A DNA stretch of 64,000 nt from Colimorpha_A sp045540115 (GTDB lineage Bacteria > Bacillota > Clostridia > Oscillospirales > CAG-272): NCBI GenBank assembly GCA_045540115.1, contig JAZQGR010000075.1:62001-126000 (forward strand), given 5' to 3'. A program made the translations under genes and the position numbers. Positions 51,541 to 60,274 of the stretch are shown here, one piece after another. The notes under the pieces are model-generated. The model saw nothing but the letters and a program-made list of their open reading frames with translations. It was not told the origin of the DNA and made no database searches. The number at the start of each line of letters is the position of its first letter. Positions within the stretch are counted from its first letter, which is position 1.

Positions 51541-52497
51541 TTGAAGATCACAGTTATTGGTTGCGGTAGATGGGGATCATTTATCGCTTGGTATCTTAAT
51601 AACCAAAAGCACGACGTTACGGTATACGGTCTGAGTGATGCCGAAAGCTTTATCCAGCTTCGTGATACAAGAACGAACGGACTGATTACATATCCCGAGG
51701 AGATCAAGCTGACGACCGATATTTCGGTTGTGAATGAGTCGGAAACTATAATAATTTCTATCGGCTCTCAGGGACTCCGTTCACTTGTTTCACAGCTTAA
51801 CGGTCTCGGTGTCAAGGGAAAGAATTTTGTTCTCTGTATGAAGGGAATCGAGATTGGAACGGGTAAGCGTCTTTCCGAGATCGTAGAGGAGGGACTTGAT
51901 CCCTCGAATACCGTTTCGGTATGGATCGGTCCCGGTCACGTTCAGGAATTTGCACGCGGAATACCGAACTGCATGGTTATCGACAGCAAAAACGACGAGA
52001 TCAAAAAGAAGCTCGTAAACGAGTTTTCGAGCCCGGTTATACGATTTTATTACGGAACCGACCTTATCGGAAACGAGATCGGCGCGGCATCGAAAAACGT
52101 CATAGGAATTGCGGCTGGAATGCTCGATGGACTTGGTCTGTCGTCTCTTAAGGGCGCACTTATGTCGCGAGGCACAAGAGAAATTTCGCGTCTTATCGAA
52201 GCGTTCGGCGGTAATCCCATTTCCGCTTACGGTCTTTGCCACCTCGGCGACTACGAGGCGACGGTTTTCTCTAAGTATTCGCATAACCGCGGCTATGGCG
52301 AGATGTTCGTCAAGGGCGAGAAATTCGATAAGCTTGCAGAGGGATATTATACCGTAAAGGCGCTTATGGATATGAGCAAGCAGAGCGGTGTTGAGCTCCC
52401 GATCTGCGAAGCAGTTTACAAGGTGCTTTACGAAAATTGTGATCCCAAGTCAACACTTTATTCACTCTTTGAAAGAAGCTTGAAGCAGGAATTTTAA
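51541..52497 (+). CDS. gpsA: Glycerol-3-phosphate dehydrogenase
   Basis: NAD(P)H-dependent reduction of dihydroxyacetone phosphate to sn-glycerol-3-phosphate, the phospholipid backbone (318 aa). Rossmann motif VIGCGRWGSFIAWYL (5-19), catalytic Lys in GAASKNVIGIAAGMLDG, and the substrate loop LSRGTREISRLI (reads MSRGTREISRL). Start is TTG 51541 with AGAGGT at a suitable distance; no closer ATG exists. It is somewhat shorter than the usual 330 aa. In the same transcript as the enantiomeric G1P dehydrogenase. Confidence 0.92.
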   Translation: MKITVIGCGRWGSFIAWYLNNQKHDVTVYGLSDAESFIQLRDTRTNGLITYPEEIKLTTDISVVNESETIIISIGSQGLRSLVSQLNGLGVKGKNFVLCMKGIEIGTGKRLSEIVEEGLDPSNTVSVWIGPGHVQEFARGIPNCMVIDSKNDEIKKKLVNEFSSPVIRFYYGTDLIGNEIGAASKNVIGIAAGMLDGLGLSSLKGALMSRGTREISRLIEAFGGNPISAYGLCHLGDYEATVFSKYSHNRGYGEMFVKGEKFDKLAEGYYTVKALMDMSKQSGVELPICEAVYKVLYENCDPKSTLYSLFERSLKQEF

Positions 52498-52498
52498 T

Positions 52499-53329
52499 AT
52501 GCGAGTAAATTTTTACGACATTCTGTCCTCACATTCCCGCGCGTATCCCAAAATGCTGGCGGAGGACTATTATGCGCTTGCTTACGAAAGCGAGTACGGT
52601 CGTGTTTACAGCGGAGATGATGATATTGAGGCTGTTGTTAACGATCTGAAATCAACCAAAACCGATGCTCTTGAGCCCTTTACAGTTGCAATCGGAGGCG
52701 GATATTCCCGCCTTAATCTTGCACCGATAAAGGCATATCTGAGTGCGGAAAACATTATTTCTCTTATGAAATCCGATGTCAGAGAGGGAAGCGATGAGGG
52801 ATTTCAGCGAAAGCTGCTTCTTATACGTCGTTCGGGGGCTATGGGAATACTTCCGACTGCCGCTTCCGAGATCGGAAAATGCGACGGTGAGCCGCAGCAC
52901 AGCGCGCTTTATAAGCGCCTTTACGGTGCGTCGTACAGGATCGTTCCGTCGGAGACGGCACCGATAGTTCCTGCGCTGTGTCTTATTTCCGAGGCTCTCG
53001 GAAAAGCAGGGAAGGCATCGGTTGCGATCGACGGACGCGCCTGCTCGGGTAAGACTTTTGCGGCAAAGATAATTTCATCTGTGTTCGCATCCGAAACCTC
53101 TGACGGCAGGCTTGTTATTAACGATTCCTTCGGTTCTTCTTCGGAAGCCTCTCCCGATGCCATCAAGCTTTTCTTCGATACAGACGAGGATGAAAGACAA
53201 CTAAGAATGGTTGAACGCAGCGGCGAAAGTGCATGGCAGAATTATCTTTCAAGTATACGTCCGAATGAGGACGCCTATATTGAAAAATACGAGCCCGCTA
53301 TAAACTGCGATCTCGTAATAAGAACATAA
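52499..53329 (+). CDS. P-loop protein, reduced uridine-kinase-like
   Basis: Protein of uncertain function (276 aa). The first 165 residues are not recognised (starts MRVNFYDILSSHSRAYPKML). A Walker A follows: VAIDGRACSGKTFAAK (about 175-190). The end (FFDTDEDERQLRMVERSGESAWQNYLSSIRPNEDAYIEKYEPAINCDLVIRT) matches the LID and C-terminus of uridine-kinase-like proteins. The stretch between them, which normally holds the substrate-binding and catalytic Asp segment (about 90-100 residues), is shortened to about 35. It may bind nucleotide without kinase activity. It starts 1 base after the gpsA stop. Confidence 0.6.
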   Translation: MRVNFYDILSSHSRAYPKMLAEDYYALAYESEYGRVYSGDDDIEAVVNDLKSTKTDALEPFTVAIGGGYSRLNLAPIKAYLSAENIISLMKSDVREGSDEGFQRKLLLIRRSGAMGILPTAASEIGKCDGEPQHSALYKRLYGASYRIVPSETAPIVPALCLISEALGKAGKASVAIDGRACSGKTFAAKIISSVFASETSDGRLVINDSFGSSSEASPDAIKLFFDTDEDERQLRMVERSGESAWQNYLSSIRPNEDAYIEKYEPAINCDLVIRT

Positions 53330-53330
53330 T

Positions 53331-53359
53331 AAAAGTGCTGTCCGTCGGACAGCACTTTT
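53331..53359. terminator. Bidirectional terminator
   Basis: Thirteen-bp perfect stem AAAAGTGCTGTCC / GGACAGCACTTTT with a 3-base loop, separating the convergent transcripts. Its A/T-rich ends give a T-tract on both strands. Confidence 0.88.
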
Positions 53360-53362
53360 AAA

Positions 53363-53782
53363 TTATTTGAATTGTTTTTTGTAGGACGAGCCTTTCGCGT
53401 TCGTCTTTCTTTTTGTCGTTTTGCGGACGATCATTGCGATGAAAGCGCCGACAAGATAAAGAAGCGAAAACGCGAAGAGTATACCAAAAACGTTTTGCAT
53501 TTGTCCTATGAATACGAACGAAACAAGAACGTTGAACAGGAATATTGCATAGTGAATAAAATGCGCGGCGACAAAAGACATCTTATCGTCATTGAATATT
53601 TCCTTTGACCAGCATAGGATAAGAGAAAATACGAAAAACTGAATGAGAGCGATGAGAGTCACCGCAAACGATCTGTTAAAATCCATAAGCTCATATAAGA
53701 GCGATACCGAAAAGATCAATACGGTAAAAACGAGGCAAGTCGGATATAACGTATTTTTAATAAATTTTTTGAAGCCTTCCAA
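53363..53782 (-). CDS. Small four-helix membrane protein (DUF3021-like)
   Basis: Unrecognised integral membrane protein (139 aa). Four hydrophobic segments (about 15-33, 39-58, 70-92 and 97-118) and a basic Lys/Thr-rich tail. Size, helix spacing and N-terminal KKFIKNTLYPTCLVF resemble DUF3021 proteins, which often pair with LytTR regulators, but none is adjacent here (the LytTR gene is 34 kb away). The start is TTG 53782, preceded at good distance by CGGAGG. It follows the M23 gene by 80 bases on the same strand. Confidence 0.6.
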   Translation of the reverse strand: MEGFKKFIKNTLYPTCLVFTVLIFSVSLLYELMDFNRSFAVTLIALIQFFVFSLILCWSKEIFNDDKMSFVAAHFIHYAIFLFNVLVSFVFIGQMQNVFGILFAFSLLYLVGAFIAMIVRKTTKRKTNAKGSSYKKQFK

Positions 53783-53862
53783 AACGGTTCCTCCGAATAT
53801 TTGATGAATATATTATACATCATACAGACAGGAAATACAAGAAGAATTTATTAAAAAAGGTA

Positions 53863-54849
53863 TCAATCCGGAATATCGTATATAATTATCTCCTTTTCCG
53901 CGACTCTTTCCTTGCCGTCGCTCGAAACTACGACGCTCATTCTGTTTTGCGAAAGGAACTTTGTGATCTCATAGCAGTCTATCCAGATCTGATTATATCC
54001 GTCCTTTTGGCTTTGGTCGAAAATGAGTTGGATGCCGAAATGAAGATGCGGGGTTTTTATGTTGTTTACGTTTTCCTTTGCGCTGTAGCCCGTCATTCCG
54101 AGATAGCCGATCACTTCACCTGCCGTTACGATGTCGCCTACCTGAAGATCTTTTACGTACGGATGATCCTTGCGCAGATGCGCGTAGTAATAGTACCGCT
54201 TGTTATCAAAGGAGCGGATTCCGATCCGCCATCCGCCGTATTGATTCCAACCGAGAGCTTCAACGTATCCGCTTTCGCTCGCAATGATAGGTGTTCCGAC
54301 CGAACCCATCATATCGTGTCCGAGATGCTTTCTGTTGTAGCCGTAGCTTCTTGATGCACCGAAATCGTCTGAATGGTTATAGTAATATCCGCTTGCGATC
54401 GGTGAAAATACGCGCAGTCCGTAATACTGCTTTCCATCGATATAAAACTCGCCGACATATTCGCTTAAAACTGCTCCATATGCTTCGAGATAGTATGGAT
54501 AGTAGTTATATTTTGCGCCTATAGCATCAAGCTTTTCGCCGCTTTTTATCTTTTCATATAGATCAGTCAGGTCTTTCTTTTTGTAGTGCCTGAAATCTCC
54601 TCCGTATTTTGCGCCGAGATAGGAAAGAAGCTCGACAAATTCGGCTTTGTAACCCTTTTCATAAGCGTCAAGCGATATTTGAAGAGCGTCGTTCATGGCA
54701 TTGGATGTGACTTTGAAATCTACCCATTTTATGTAATCGCCACTCGTCATACGATATATTTTTTCTTGATTGAGCAGTCGCGCCGCTACAATCATAAGAA
54801 TTGAAACGGCAATAAGAAATGCGCCAAAACGAAGCCTTCTTTTTATCAT
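53863..54849 (-). CDS. M23 family metallopeptidase
   Basis: Membrane-anchored LytM-type zinc peptidase (328 aa) that cuts peptidoglycan cross-bridges or activates other hydrolases. An N-terminal anchor helix (about 8-25), a helical region (30-130), then the M23 domain: RKHLGHDMMGSVGTPIIAS (first His and Asp ligands), YYYYAHLRKD and PHLHFGIQL (last HxH). All zinc ligands are present, so activity is likely. Family members include spore engulfment SpoIIQ, but the active-site set and context favour a vegetative enzyme. No promoter is clear in the gap with nusB. Confidence 0.85.
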   Translation of the reverse strand: MIKRRLRFGAFLIAVSILMIVAARLLNQEKIYRMTSGDYIKWVDFKVTSNAMNDALQISLDAYEKGYKAEFVELLSYLGAKYGGDFRHYKKKDLTDLYEKIKSGEKLDAIGAKYNYYPYYLEAYGAVLSEYVGEFYIDGKQYYGLRVFSPIASGYYYNHSDDFGASRSYGYNRKHLGHDMMGSVGTPIIASESGYVEALGWNQYGGWRIGIRSFDNKRYYYYAHLRKDHPYVKDLQVGDIVTAGEVIGYLGMTGYSAKENVNNIKTPHLHFGIQLIFDQSQKDGYNQIWIDCYEITKFLSQNRMSVVVSSDGKERVAEKEIIIYDIPD

Positions 54850-54987
54850 ACATTTTTCCGCCTTGAAAAAGAATATTCACAGTTATGTATATGGCTTGCA
54901 TTATAGATATATTCCGAAGGTGAAATGCGCTAATGATGTATTATTATATATAAGATGTTATTTTTTTAGTTAAATAACCTAATTCCG

Positions 54988-55015
54988 TTGACAAAGTAAG
55001 GAAAAAAAGGTATAA
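54988..55015 (+). promoter_or_regulatory. Promoter of the nusB-murB run
   Basis: TTGACA (54988-54993), 16 bases, TATAAT (55010-55015). No second promoter of this strength was seen before the end of the window, so it may drive at least 11 genes. Confidence 0.78.
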
Positions 55016-55086
55016 TGTATAATTGCAGTAATAGTTGTGTATATACTGCATATTCATAGTACTAATTGACTTGTAAAGGAACGGTT

Positions 55087-55491
55087 ATGGAAAGACGCAA
55101 AGCACGAGAGGCGGCAATGGAGCTTCTTTTTGAGAAGGAATTTAATATGGACGTAACGGCAGAGGAGACCTACCGTCTTGCCGAGGAAGCAAGGGAGCTT
55201 GAAAACGACAAGTATCTTACCGAAACGTATTTCGGTGTTCTTGATAATATTGCCGAGATTGACGGTGTGATTTCTCAACACGCTATCGGATGGAAGACCA
55301 AGCGTATGAGCAAGGTGTCTCTTTCCGTTATGAGAATAGCTGTTTATGAAATGAAGTATACAGACGTGCCGTTCAGCGTTTCGATAAACGAGGCTGTTGA
55401 GCTTTCAAAGAAGTTCGACGACGAAAAATCACCTGCATTTGTAAACGGCGTTCTTAACGCAGTTGCTGAGCAGCTTGGACTTAAAAAATGA
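55087..55491 (+). CDS. nusB: Transcription antitermination factor NusB
   Basis: All-helical RNA-binding partner of NusE/S10 in rRNA antitermination (134 aa). N-terminal ERRKAREAAMELLFEKEF, then VLSVMRIAVYEMKYTDVPFSVSINEAVELSKKF-type segments and NGVLNAVA at the end are NusB signatures. ATG 55087 is preceded by AAAGGAACGG. First gene of the run; overlaps the next by 4 bases. Confidence 0.95.
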   Translation: MERRKAREAAMELLFEKEFNMDVTAEETYRLAEEARELENDKYLTETYFGVLDNIAEIDGVISQHAIGWKTKRMSKVSLSVMRIAVYEMKYTDVPFSVSINEAVELSKKFDDEKSPAFVNGVLNAVAEQLGLKK

Positions 55492-56402
55492 AGCTTTGTC
55501 TCGGCATAGATACAAGTAACTATACGACCTCGGTAGCGACGTCGCAAAACGGCAAGGTAGAGAACAACTTGAGGATACTGCTTTCTGTCGGCGAGGGCGA
55601 ACGTGGTCTGCGTCAGAGCGACGCGGTATTTCAGCATGTCGTGAATTTACCGAAGGTATTTGATTCGCTCGGTGAAGTCTCACTGAGGGCTGTAGGTGTC
55701 TCAGCCACTCCGCGTGATAACGAGGGATCGTATATGCCGTGCTTCCTTTCGGGAATTGCGGCGGCGACTGCGGTCGCAAGTACACATGGTGTTCCGCTAT
55801 ACCGCTTCAGCCATCAGGCGGGACATATTGCGGCGGCGCTTTACAGTTGCGGACGAGAGGATCTTCATCATTCGTCATTTCTCGCTTTCCACGTTTCGGG
55901 AGGAACGACGGAGCTTACGCTTGTTGAGAACGGAAAAATTACGCTTCTCGGAGGCACGAAGGACATTTCCTGCGGTAAAGCAATAGATAGGATCGGAGTT
56001 CTGATTGGACTGAAATTCCCATGCGGAAATGAGCTTGACGCTATGTCGGTCGATCCTTCGGCGGTCAAGCCCGGTAAGCTCTCGGTCAGCGGATTTGATT
56101 TCAACCTTTCGGGGCTTGAAAACAAGGCTGAAAAGTTGCTTCACGACGGAGCAGAGAAGAGCTACGTAGCAGATTTTGTTCTTTCACACATAACGGCTGT
56201 GCTCGCTAAGCTAACCGAAAACGCGCTTGAAAAGTACGGCGAGATGCCGATAATTTATGCAGGCGGCGTTATGAGCAACAGATATATACACAAAACCTTG
56301 ACAGAGCGCTTCGGTGGACTTTTTGCAGAGAGTCAGTACTCCTGTGACAACGCCGCGGGAATTGCTCGTCTTACCGAATTAAAAATTAACGGAGAACTGT
56401 AA
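55488..56402 (+). CDS. TsaD/Kae1-like paralogue (peptidase M22 family)
   Basis: ASKHA-fold protein (304 aa) related to the tRNA t6A enzyme TsaD. N-terminal GIDTSNYTTSVA, the metal motif HQAGHIAAAL (TsaD has HMEGH), AFHVSGGTTELTLVE, the SCGKAIDRIG loop and the C-terminal IIYAGGVMSNRYIHKTL. The overall length is about 30 residues shorter than TsaD and the metal loop differs, so this is a paralogue known next to nusB/xseA in Clostridia and probably not the t6A enzyme itself. Function unknown. Confidence 0.8.
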   Translation: MKLCLGIDTSNYTTSVATSQNGKVENNLRILLSVGEGERGLRQSDAVFQHVVNLPKVFDSLGEVSLRAVGVSATPRDNEGSYMPCFLSGIAAATAVASTHGVPLYRFSHQAGHIAAALYSCGREDLHHSSFLAFHVSGGTTELTLVENGKITLLGGTKDISCGKAIDRIGVLIGLKFPCGNELDAMSVDPSAVKPGKLSVSGFDFNLSGLENKAEKLLHDGAEKSYVADFVLSHITAVLAKLTENALEKYGEMPIIYAGGVMSNRYIHKTLTERFGGLFAESQYSCDNAAGIARLTELKINGEL

Positions 56403-56403
56403 A

Positions 56404-57615
56404 ATGCCCGATGAATCGCGGATAATGACCGTTGGTAGCTTAAATGAATACGTCAAGATGCTGATCGACGGCAATCCCGTTCTTTCAAATATCTACGTTA
56501 GGGGAGAAATTTCAAACCTGAATTATCATTCCTCAGGCCACTATTATTTTTCCCTCAAGGACGAGAGCGCAAGAGTATCGGCGGTGATGTTTAAGAGCGC
56601 TGTTGTGAAGCTCAAATTCCGTCCGGAAAACGGAATGAAGGTCGTTCTTCACGGCCGCGTTTCGGTATATCCGCGCGACGGTGTCTATCAGCTGTACGCA
56701 ACATCGCTTGAGCCCGATGGAATCGGCGCGTTGACGCTTGCCTACGAGCAGCTGAAGAGGAAGCTGGAAGCAGAGGGCTTGTTCAGGACAGACCTTAAAA
56801 AGCCGCTTCCCAAAATACCTTCTGCGGTCGGAATAATCACGTCACCTACAGGCGCGGCAGTACGTGATATCATAAACGTATGCGGCAGACGCTTCCCGTT
56901 TGCGAAGCTCGTGCTTTTCCCGTCGCTCGTTCAGGGCGAGGGAGCGGAAGCCGACCTTATTCGCGGAATAAAGTATTTTAACGAGAGCAAAAGCGTCGAC
57001 GTTATTATAATCGGTCGTGGCGGTGGCTCGATCGAAGACCTTTGGGCGTTTAACAGTGAAGCGCTTGCAAGGGAAGTATTCAAATGTGATATTCCCGTCA
57101 TTTCAGCAGTCGGTCACGAGACCGATTTTACGATTTGCGATTTCGTATCGGATAAACGCGCGCCGACACCGTCTGCGGCGGCAGAGCTTGCCGTTCCGGA
57201 AAGCGGAGAGCTTAAAAGAAAGTTTGGAAACGTTGTTTCCCGTATGCAGACGCTGACAGAAGCGAAGATCAAAAGCAATCGGCAAATTCTCAAAATGCTG
57301 TCTGAACGTCGCGCGCTGACACAGCCGTCGGCTTATATAGATGACAAGCGCATGACGATTATGTCGCTGACCAAGGATCTTGAAAATGCAGTCGGTTATA
57401 AGCTGACGACCGAAAAGCAGAAGTTCGCCCGGCTTTCGTCGGTGCTTGAGGCGGTGAGTCCTCTCAAGGTGATTTCCAAAGGTTATTCTGCGGTATTCAG
57501 GGACGGCGGAAAGCTTGTTAAGAGTGTAGATGACTTGAGTGAGGGTGATGACGTTTCATTCAGGCTGACCGACGGAAGTATTAACGCTAAGGTGGTTTCA
57601 AAAGAGAAAGTGTGA
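56404..57615 (+). CDS. xseA: Exodeoxyribonuclease VII large subunit
   Basis: Catalytic subunit of the single-strand exonuclease VII (403 aa). N-terminal OB fold (YVRGEISNLNYHSSGHYYFSLKDE), core with VGIITSPTGAAVRDIINV and the catalytic region VIIIGRGGGSIEDLWAFN, HETDFTICDFVSDKRAPTPSAAAE, then a coiled-coil and C-terminal segment that binds XseB. Start ATG 56404 is 1 base after the previous stop. Confidence 0.97.
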   Translation: MPDESRIMTVGSLNEYVKMLIDGNPVLSNIYVRGEISNLNYHSSGHYYFSLKDESARVSAVMFKSAVVKLKFRPENGMKVVLHGRVSVYPRDGVYQLYATSLEPDGIGALTLAYEQLKRKLEAEGLFRTDLKKPLPKIPSAVGIITSPTGAAVRDIINVCGRRFPFAKLVLFPSLVQGEGAEADLIRGIKYFNESKSVDVIIIGRGGGSIEDLWAFNSEALAREVFKCDIPVISAVGHETDFTICDFVSDKRAPTPSAAAELAVPESGELKRKFGNVVSRMQTLTEAKIKSNRQILKMLSERRALTQPSAYIDDKRMTIMSLTKDLENAVGYKLTTEKQKFARLSSVLEAVSPLKVISKGYSAVFRDGGKLVKSVDDLSEGDDVSFRLTDGSINAKVVSKEKV

Positions 57616-57620
57616 AGGAT

Positions 57621-57851
57621 ATGGATAAAAAAGAAATAAAATTTGAAGAGGCGCTTACGCGTCTTGAGGAAATAGTAAGAGAGCTCGAGAGCGGCACGGC
57701 GGAGCTTGATAAATCGCTTGAAATGTTCGAGGAGGGCATCACCCTCGTTAAGCTTTGCTCCTGCAGGCTTGATGAAGCGGAAAAACGGATAAACATTCTC
57801 GTAAATAACGGAAACGGTGGTTACGATGAAAAACCTTTTACTGAAAATTAA
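57621..57851 (+). CDS. xseB: Exodeoxyribonuclease VII small subunit
   Basis: Small helical hairpin subunit (76 aa) with the signature FEEALTRLEEIVRELESGTAELDKSLEMFEEGITLVK. ATG 57621 chosen; an in-frame GTG at 57612 overlapping the xseA stop is also possible and would add three residues. Its 3' end overlaps ispA by 26 bases. Confidence 0.93.
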   Translation: MDKKEIKFEEALTRLEEIVRELESGTAELDKSLEMFEEGITLVKLCSCRLDEAEKRINILVNNGNGGYDEKPFTEN

Positions 57852-58674
57852 AGAAAATGCGGAGCTGATTGCTTCTGCAATCGATGAATATCTTTCTGGT
57901 AGTATCGATGAAATTTCGGTGCTGACAGATTCGATGAAATACAGCGCATCCTCGGGTGGAAAGAGAATAAGACCTTTTCTCACTCTTGAGGTTGCGAAAA
58001 TGCTTGGCGGTAGGACCGAGGCGGCGCTTCCTTACGCATGCGCGATAGAGATGATACATACCTACTCGCTCATTCATGACGATCTGCCTTGTATGGATAA
58101 TGACGATATAAGACGCGGTAAGCCCACCAATCATATAGTTTTCGGCGAGGCAAACGCGCTTTTGGCGGGCGATGCGCTTCTTACAAAGGCGTTTGAGATC
58201 GCAGCGACGAATAAACACGTGTTTAACTATGTTAACGTCGCGGCGGTTCTTCTCCTTGCACAAAATGCAGGTGCTGACGGAATGATCGGCGGTCAGGTTC
58301 TTGACCTTGCGGGCGAAAAGGAGCGTTTAAACGAAAAGACACACCTTATGATGAATCGTATGAAGACCGGCTGTCTTATTCGTACAGCTGCACTTCTCGG
58401 TTGTCTTTCTGCCGATTTTGATGAAAATACGCCGGAATATGCCGACGTGAAAAAGTATGCCGAAAATATCGGCCTTGCGTTCCAGATCGAGGACGACATT
58501 CTCGATTATGGCACCGAGGACAATAAAACGACATTCCTTACGTTTATGACTGTTGACGAGGCAAAGGCAAAGATCAAAGAGCTGACAAGCGAGGCGATCG
58601 ATGTAATTTCGAAATACGACGGTAGCGAGACGCTTACCAAGTTTGCCCTTTACCTTTCAAATAGAGAAATATAA
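57826..58674 (+). CDS. ispA: Short-chain polyprenyl diphosphate synthase (IspA type)
   Basis: Head-to-tail prenyltransferase making farnesyl or geranylgeranyl diphosphate (282 aa). GGKRIRP (44-50), first Asp-rich motif DDLPCMD (85-91), GGQVLDLAGE, and second motif IEDDILDYG. The spacing and the residues before the first motif (HTYSLIHDD) match the bacterial FPP synthase. ATG 57826 lies inside xseB and lacks a strong SD, so translation is probably coupled. dxs, which often sits next, is absent between it and tlyA. Confidence 0.93.
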   Translation: MKNLLLKIKENAELIASAIDEYLSGSIDEISVLTDSMKYSASSGGKRIRPFLTLEVAKMLGGRTEAALPYACAIEMIHTYSLIHDDLPCMDNDDIRRGKPTNHIVFGEANALLAGDALLTKAFEIAATNKHVFNYVNVAAVLLLAQNAGADGMIGGQVLDLAGEKERLNEKTHLMMNRMKTGCLIRTAALLGCLSADFDENTPEYADVKKYAENIGLAFQIEDDILDYGTEDNKTTFLTFMTVDEAKAKIKELTSEAIDVISKYDGSETLTKFALYLSNREI

Positions 58675-58676
58675 AA

Positions 58677-59432
58677 ATGCGACTTGACCAATTTTTAACC
58701 GAAAAGGGCTACGCCGAAACGCGCACGAAGGCAAAGAACCTTATCGAAAGCGGTTCGGTTACGGTGAACGCAAAGCTGATATTAAAGCCTGCATTTGACG
58801 TAAGCGAGGACGATGAAATATCCTGCAGAACAGACCTTGTCTGTCCATACGTCAGCCGCGGCGGACTTAAGCTCGAAGGCGCGATCCGTGAGTTCGGTAT
58901 CGATCCTGCGGGTGCTGTCTGCCTTGATGTCGGTGCTTCGTCAGGAGGCTTTACCGACTGCCTTCTAAAGCATGGCGCAAGCAAGGTGTATGCGGTGGAT
59001 TCCGGAAGCGGTCAGCTTCATAAGTCCCTTCATTCCGACAGCCGCGTTATCTCGCTCGAAAACGTAAACGCGCGTTACTTGAGTGAAAAAGAGATACCCG
59101 AAAAGGCGGATATAATCGTCATGGACGTTTCGTTCATTTCTCAAACCAAGCTTTATCCCGCTATCGTTCCGCTTATGAAGGACGGTGGAATTTTCATCTC
59201 CCTTGTCAAGCCGCAGTTTGAAGTCGGACGGAGCGGTGTCGGAAAGGGCGGAATCGTTCGCGACGAAAAGAAACGAAAGGAAGCTGTTGACGCGGTAATA
59301 TCCTGTGCGGCTTCTTACGGACTTAAAAATATAAAGACTGTTCTTTCCCCTATCAAGGGCGGAGACGGTAATACTGAATTTTTGGCATATTTTGTTTTAG
59401 ACAACGAAAGGAGGCAGGATAGTGAAGATTGA
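58677..59432 (+). CDS. tlyA: TlyA family rRNA methyltransferase
   Basis: 2'-O-methyltransferase (251 aa) acting on 16S and/or 23S rRNA cytidines. N-terminal S4 RNA-binding domain (1-60, MRLDQFLTEKGYAETRTKAKNLIESGSVTVN) and an FtsJ-type SAM domain with VCLDVGASSGGFTDCLLKHGA (about 80-100), VMDVSFISQTK and SLVKPQFEVGRSGVGKGGIVRD. The stop overlaps nadK by 11 bases. Confidence 0.95.
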   Translation: MRLDQFLTEKGYAETRTKAKNLIESGSVTVNAKLILKPAFDVSEDDEISCRTDLVCPYVSRGGLKLEGAIREFGIDPAGAVCLDVGASSGGFTDCLLKHGASKVYAVDSGSGQLHKSLHSDSRVISLENVNARYLSEKEIPEKADIIVMDVSFISQTKLYPAIVPLMKDGGIFISLVKPQFEVGRSGVGKGGIVRDEKKRKEAVDAVISCAASYGLKNIKTVLSPIKGGDGNTEFLAYFVLDNERRQDSED

Positions 59433-60264
59433 GGTTGCTTCAACGATCATAAAGGATCCGGGGCTATTATATACCTCGGAGCTTATATCGATGCTCAAGG
59501 AACGCGGCGACGAGATTTGGCTCGATTGCGACGCTGATCCCGCCATTGAGGGAGTAAACGCGGGCGTATCGTCCTGCCCCGATATGATAATCGTTCTCGG
59601 CGGCGACGGCTCAATTATGAGAGCAGCAAGACGAGGAGCCGTTATCGGTGTTCCGATACTTGGCATCGACCTCGGTCGAGTAGGATATCTTGCTGAGCTT
59701 TCACCTGACGATAAGGAAGGACTTAAGGCTGTCCTTGGCGGAGAATACTATATCGAGAAGCGTGCTCTTCTTGAGGTTTCGACTGTCAAAAACGGTTGCG
59801 AGACGGATGAGACGATGGTTGCGATAAACGACGTTGTTCTCTCGCACGGAACGGTTTCGCGCCTTCTCGATACAGAAGTTTTCTGCGACGGAAGCTCTCT
59901 CGGTCGTTATCGCTCCGACGGATTCATAGTTGCTACACCAACGGGTTCAACTGCGTATTCGCTCTCGGCGGGAGGTCCTGTGCTTTCCCCCAAGCTTAAG
60001 GGTATATGTCTTACGCCAATATGTCCTCATTCGCTTACGGCAAGACCGATAATTGTCCCCGAGGACTCGCATATAGAGATCAAATACCTCTCGCCGTTAC
60101 CCTCGCAATCCCATCTGACCGTCGACGGTAACGAAGCTGATATGCTTTGCTGTGGTGATTCGGTTACGGTTCGATGCTCGAGCCTGAGCGCGGATTTCAT
60201 TCGTGCAAATAAAAAGCGTGATATCAGCTTTTACGATATTTTAAGAGAAAAAATGTCTGATTGA
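59422..60264 (+). CDS. nadK: NAD kinase
   Basis: Phosphorylates NAD to NADP (280 aa). GGDGS motif at 60-64 (IIVLGGDGSIMRAAR), NDVVLSHGTVSRLLD, and TPTGSTAYSLSAGGPVLSP for nucleotide binding. Start is GTG 59422 with AGGAGGCAGG upstream, overlapping tlyA; a good example of coupled translation. Confidence 0.97.
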   Translation: MKIEVASTIIKDPGLLYTSELISMLKERGDEIWLDCDADPAIEGVNAGVSSCPDMIIVLGGDGSIMRAARRGAVIGVPILGIDLGRVGYLAELSPDDKEGLKAVLGGEYYIEKRALLEVSTVKNGCETDETMVAINDVVLSHGTVSRLLDTEVFCDGSSLGRYRSDGFIVATPTGSTAYSLSAGGPVLSPKLKGICLTPICPHSLTARPIIVPEDSHIEIKYLSPLPSQSHLTVDGNEADMLCCGDSVTVRCSSLSADFIRANKKRDISFYDILREKMSD

Positions 60265-60274
60265 GGAAACGAAA

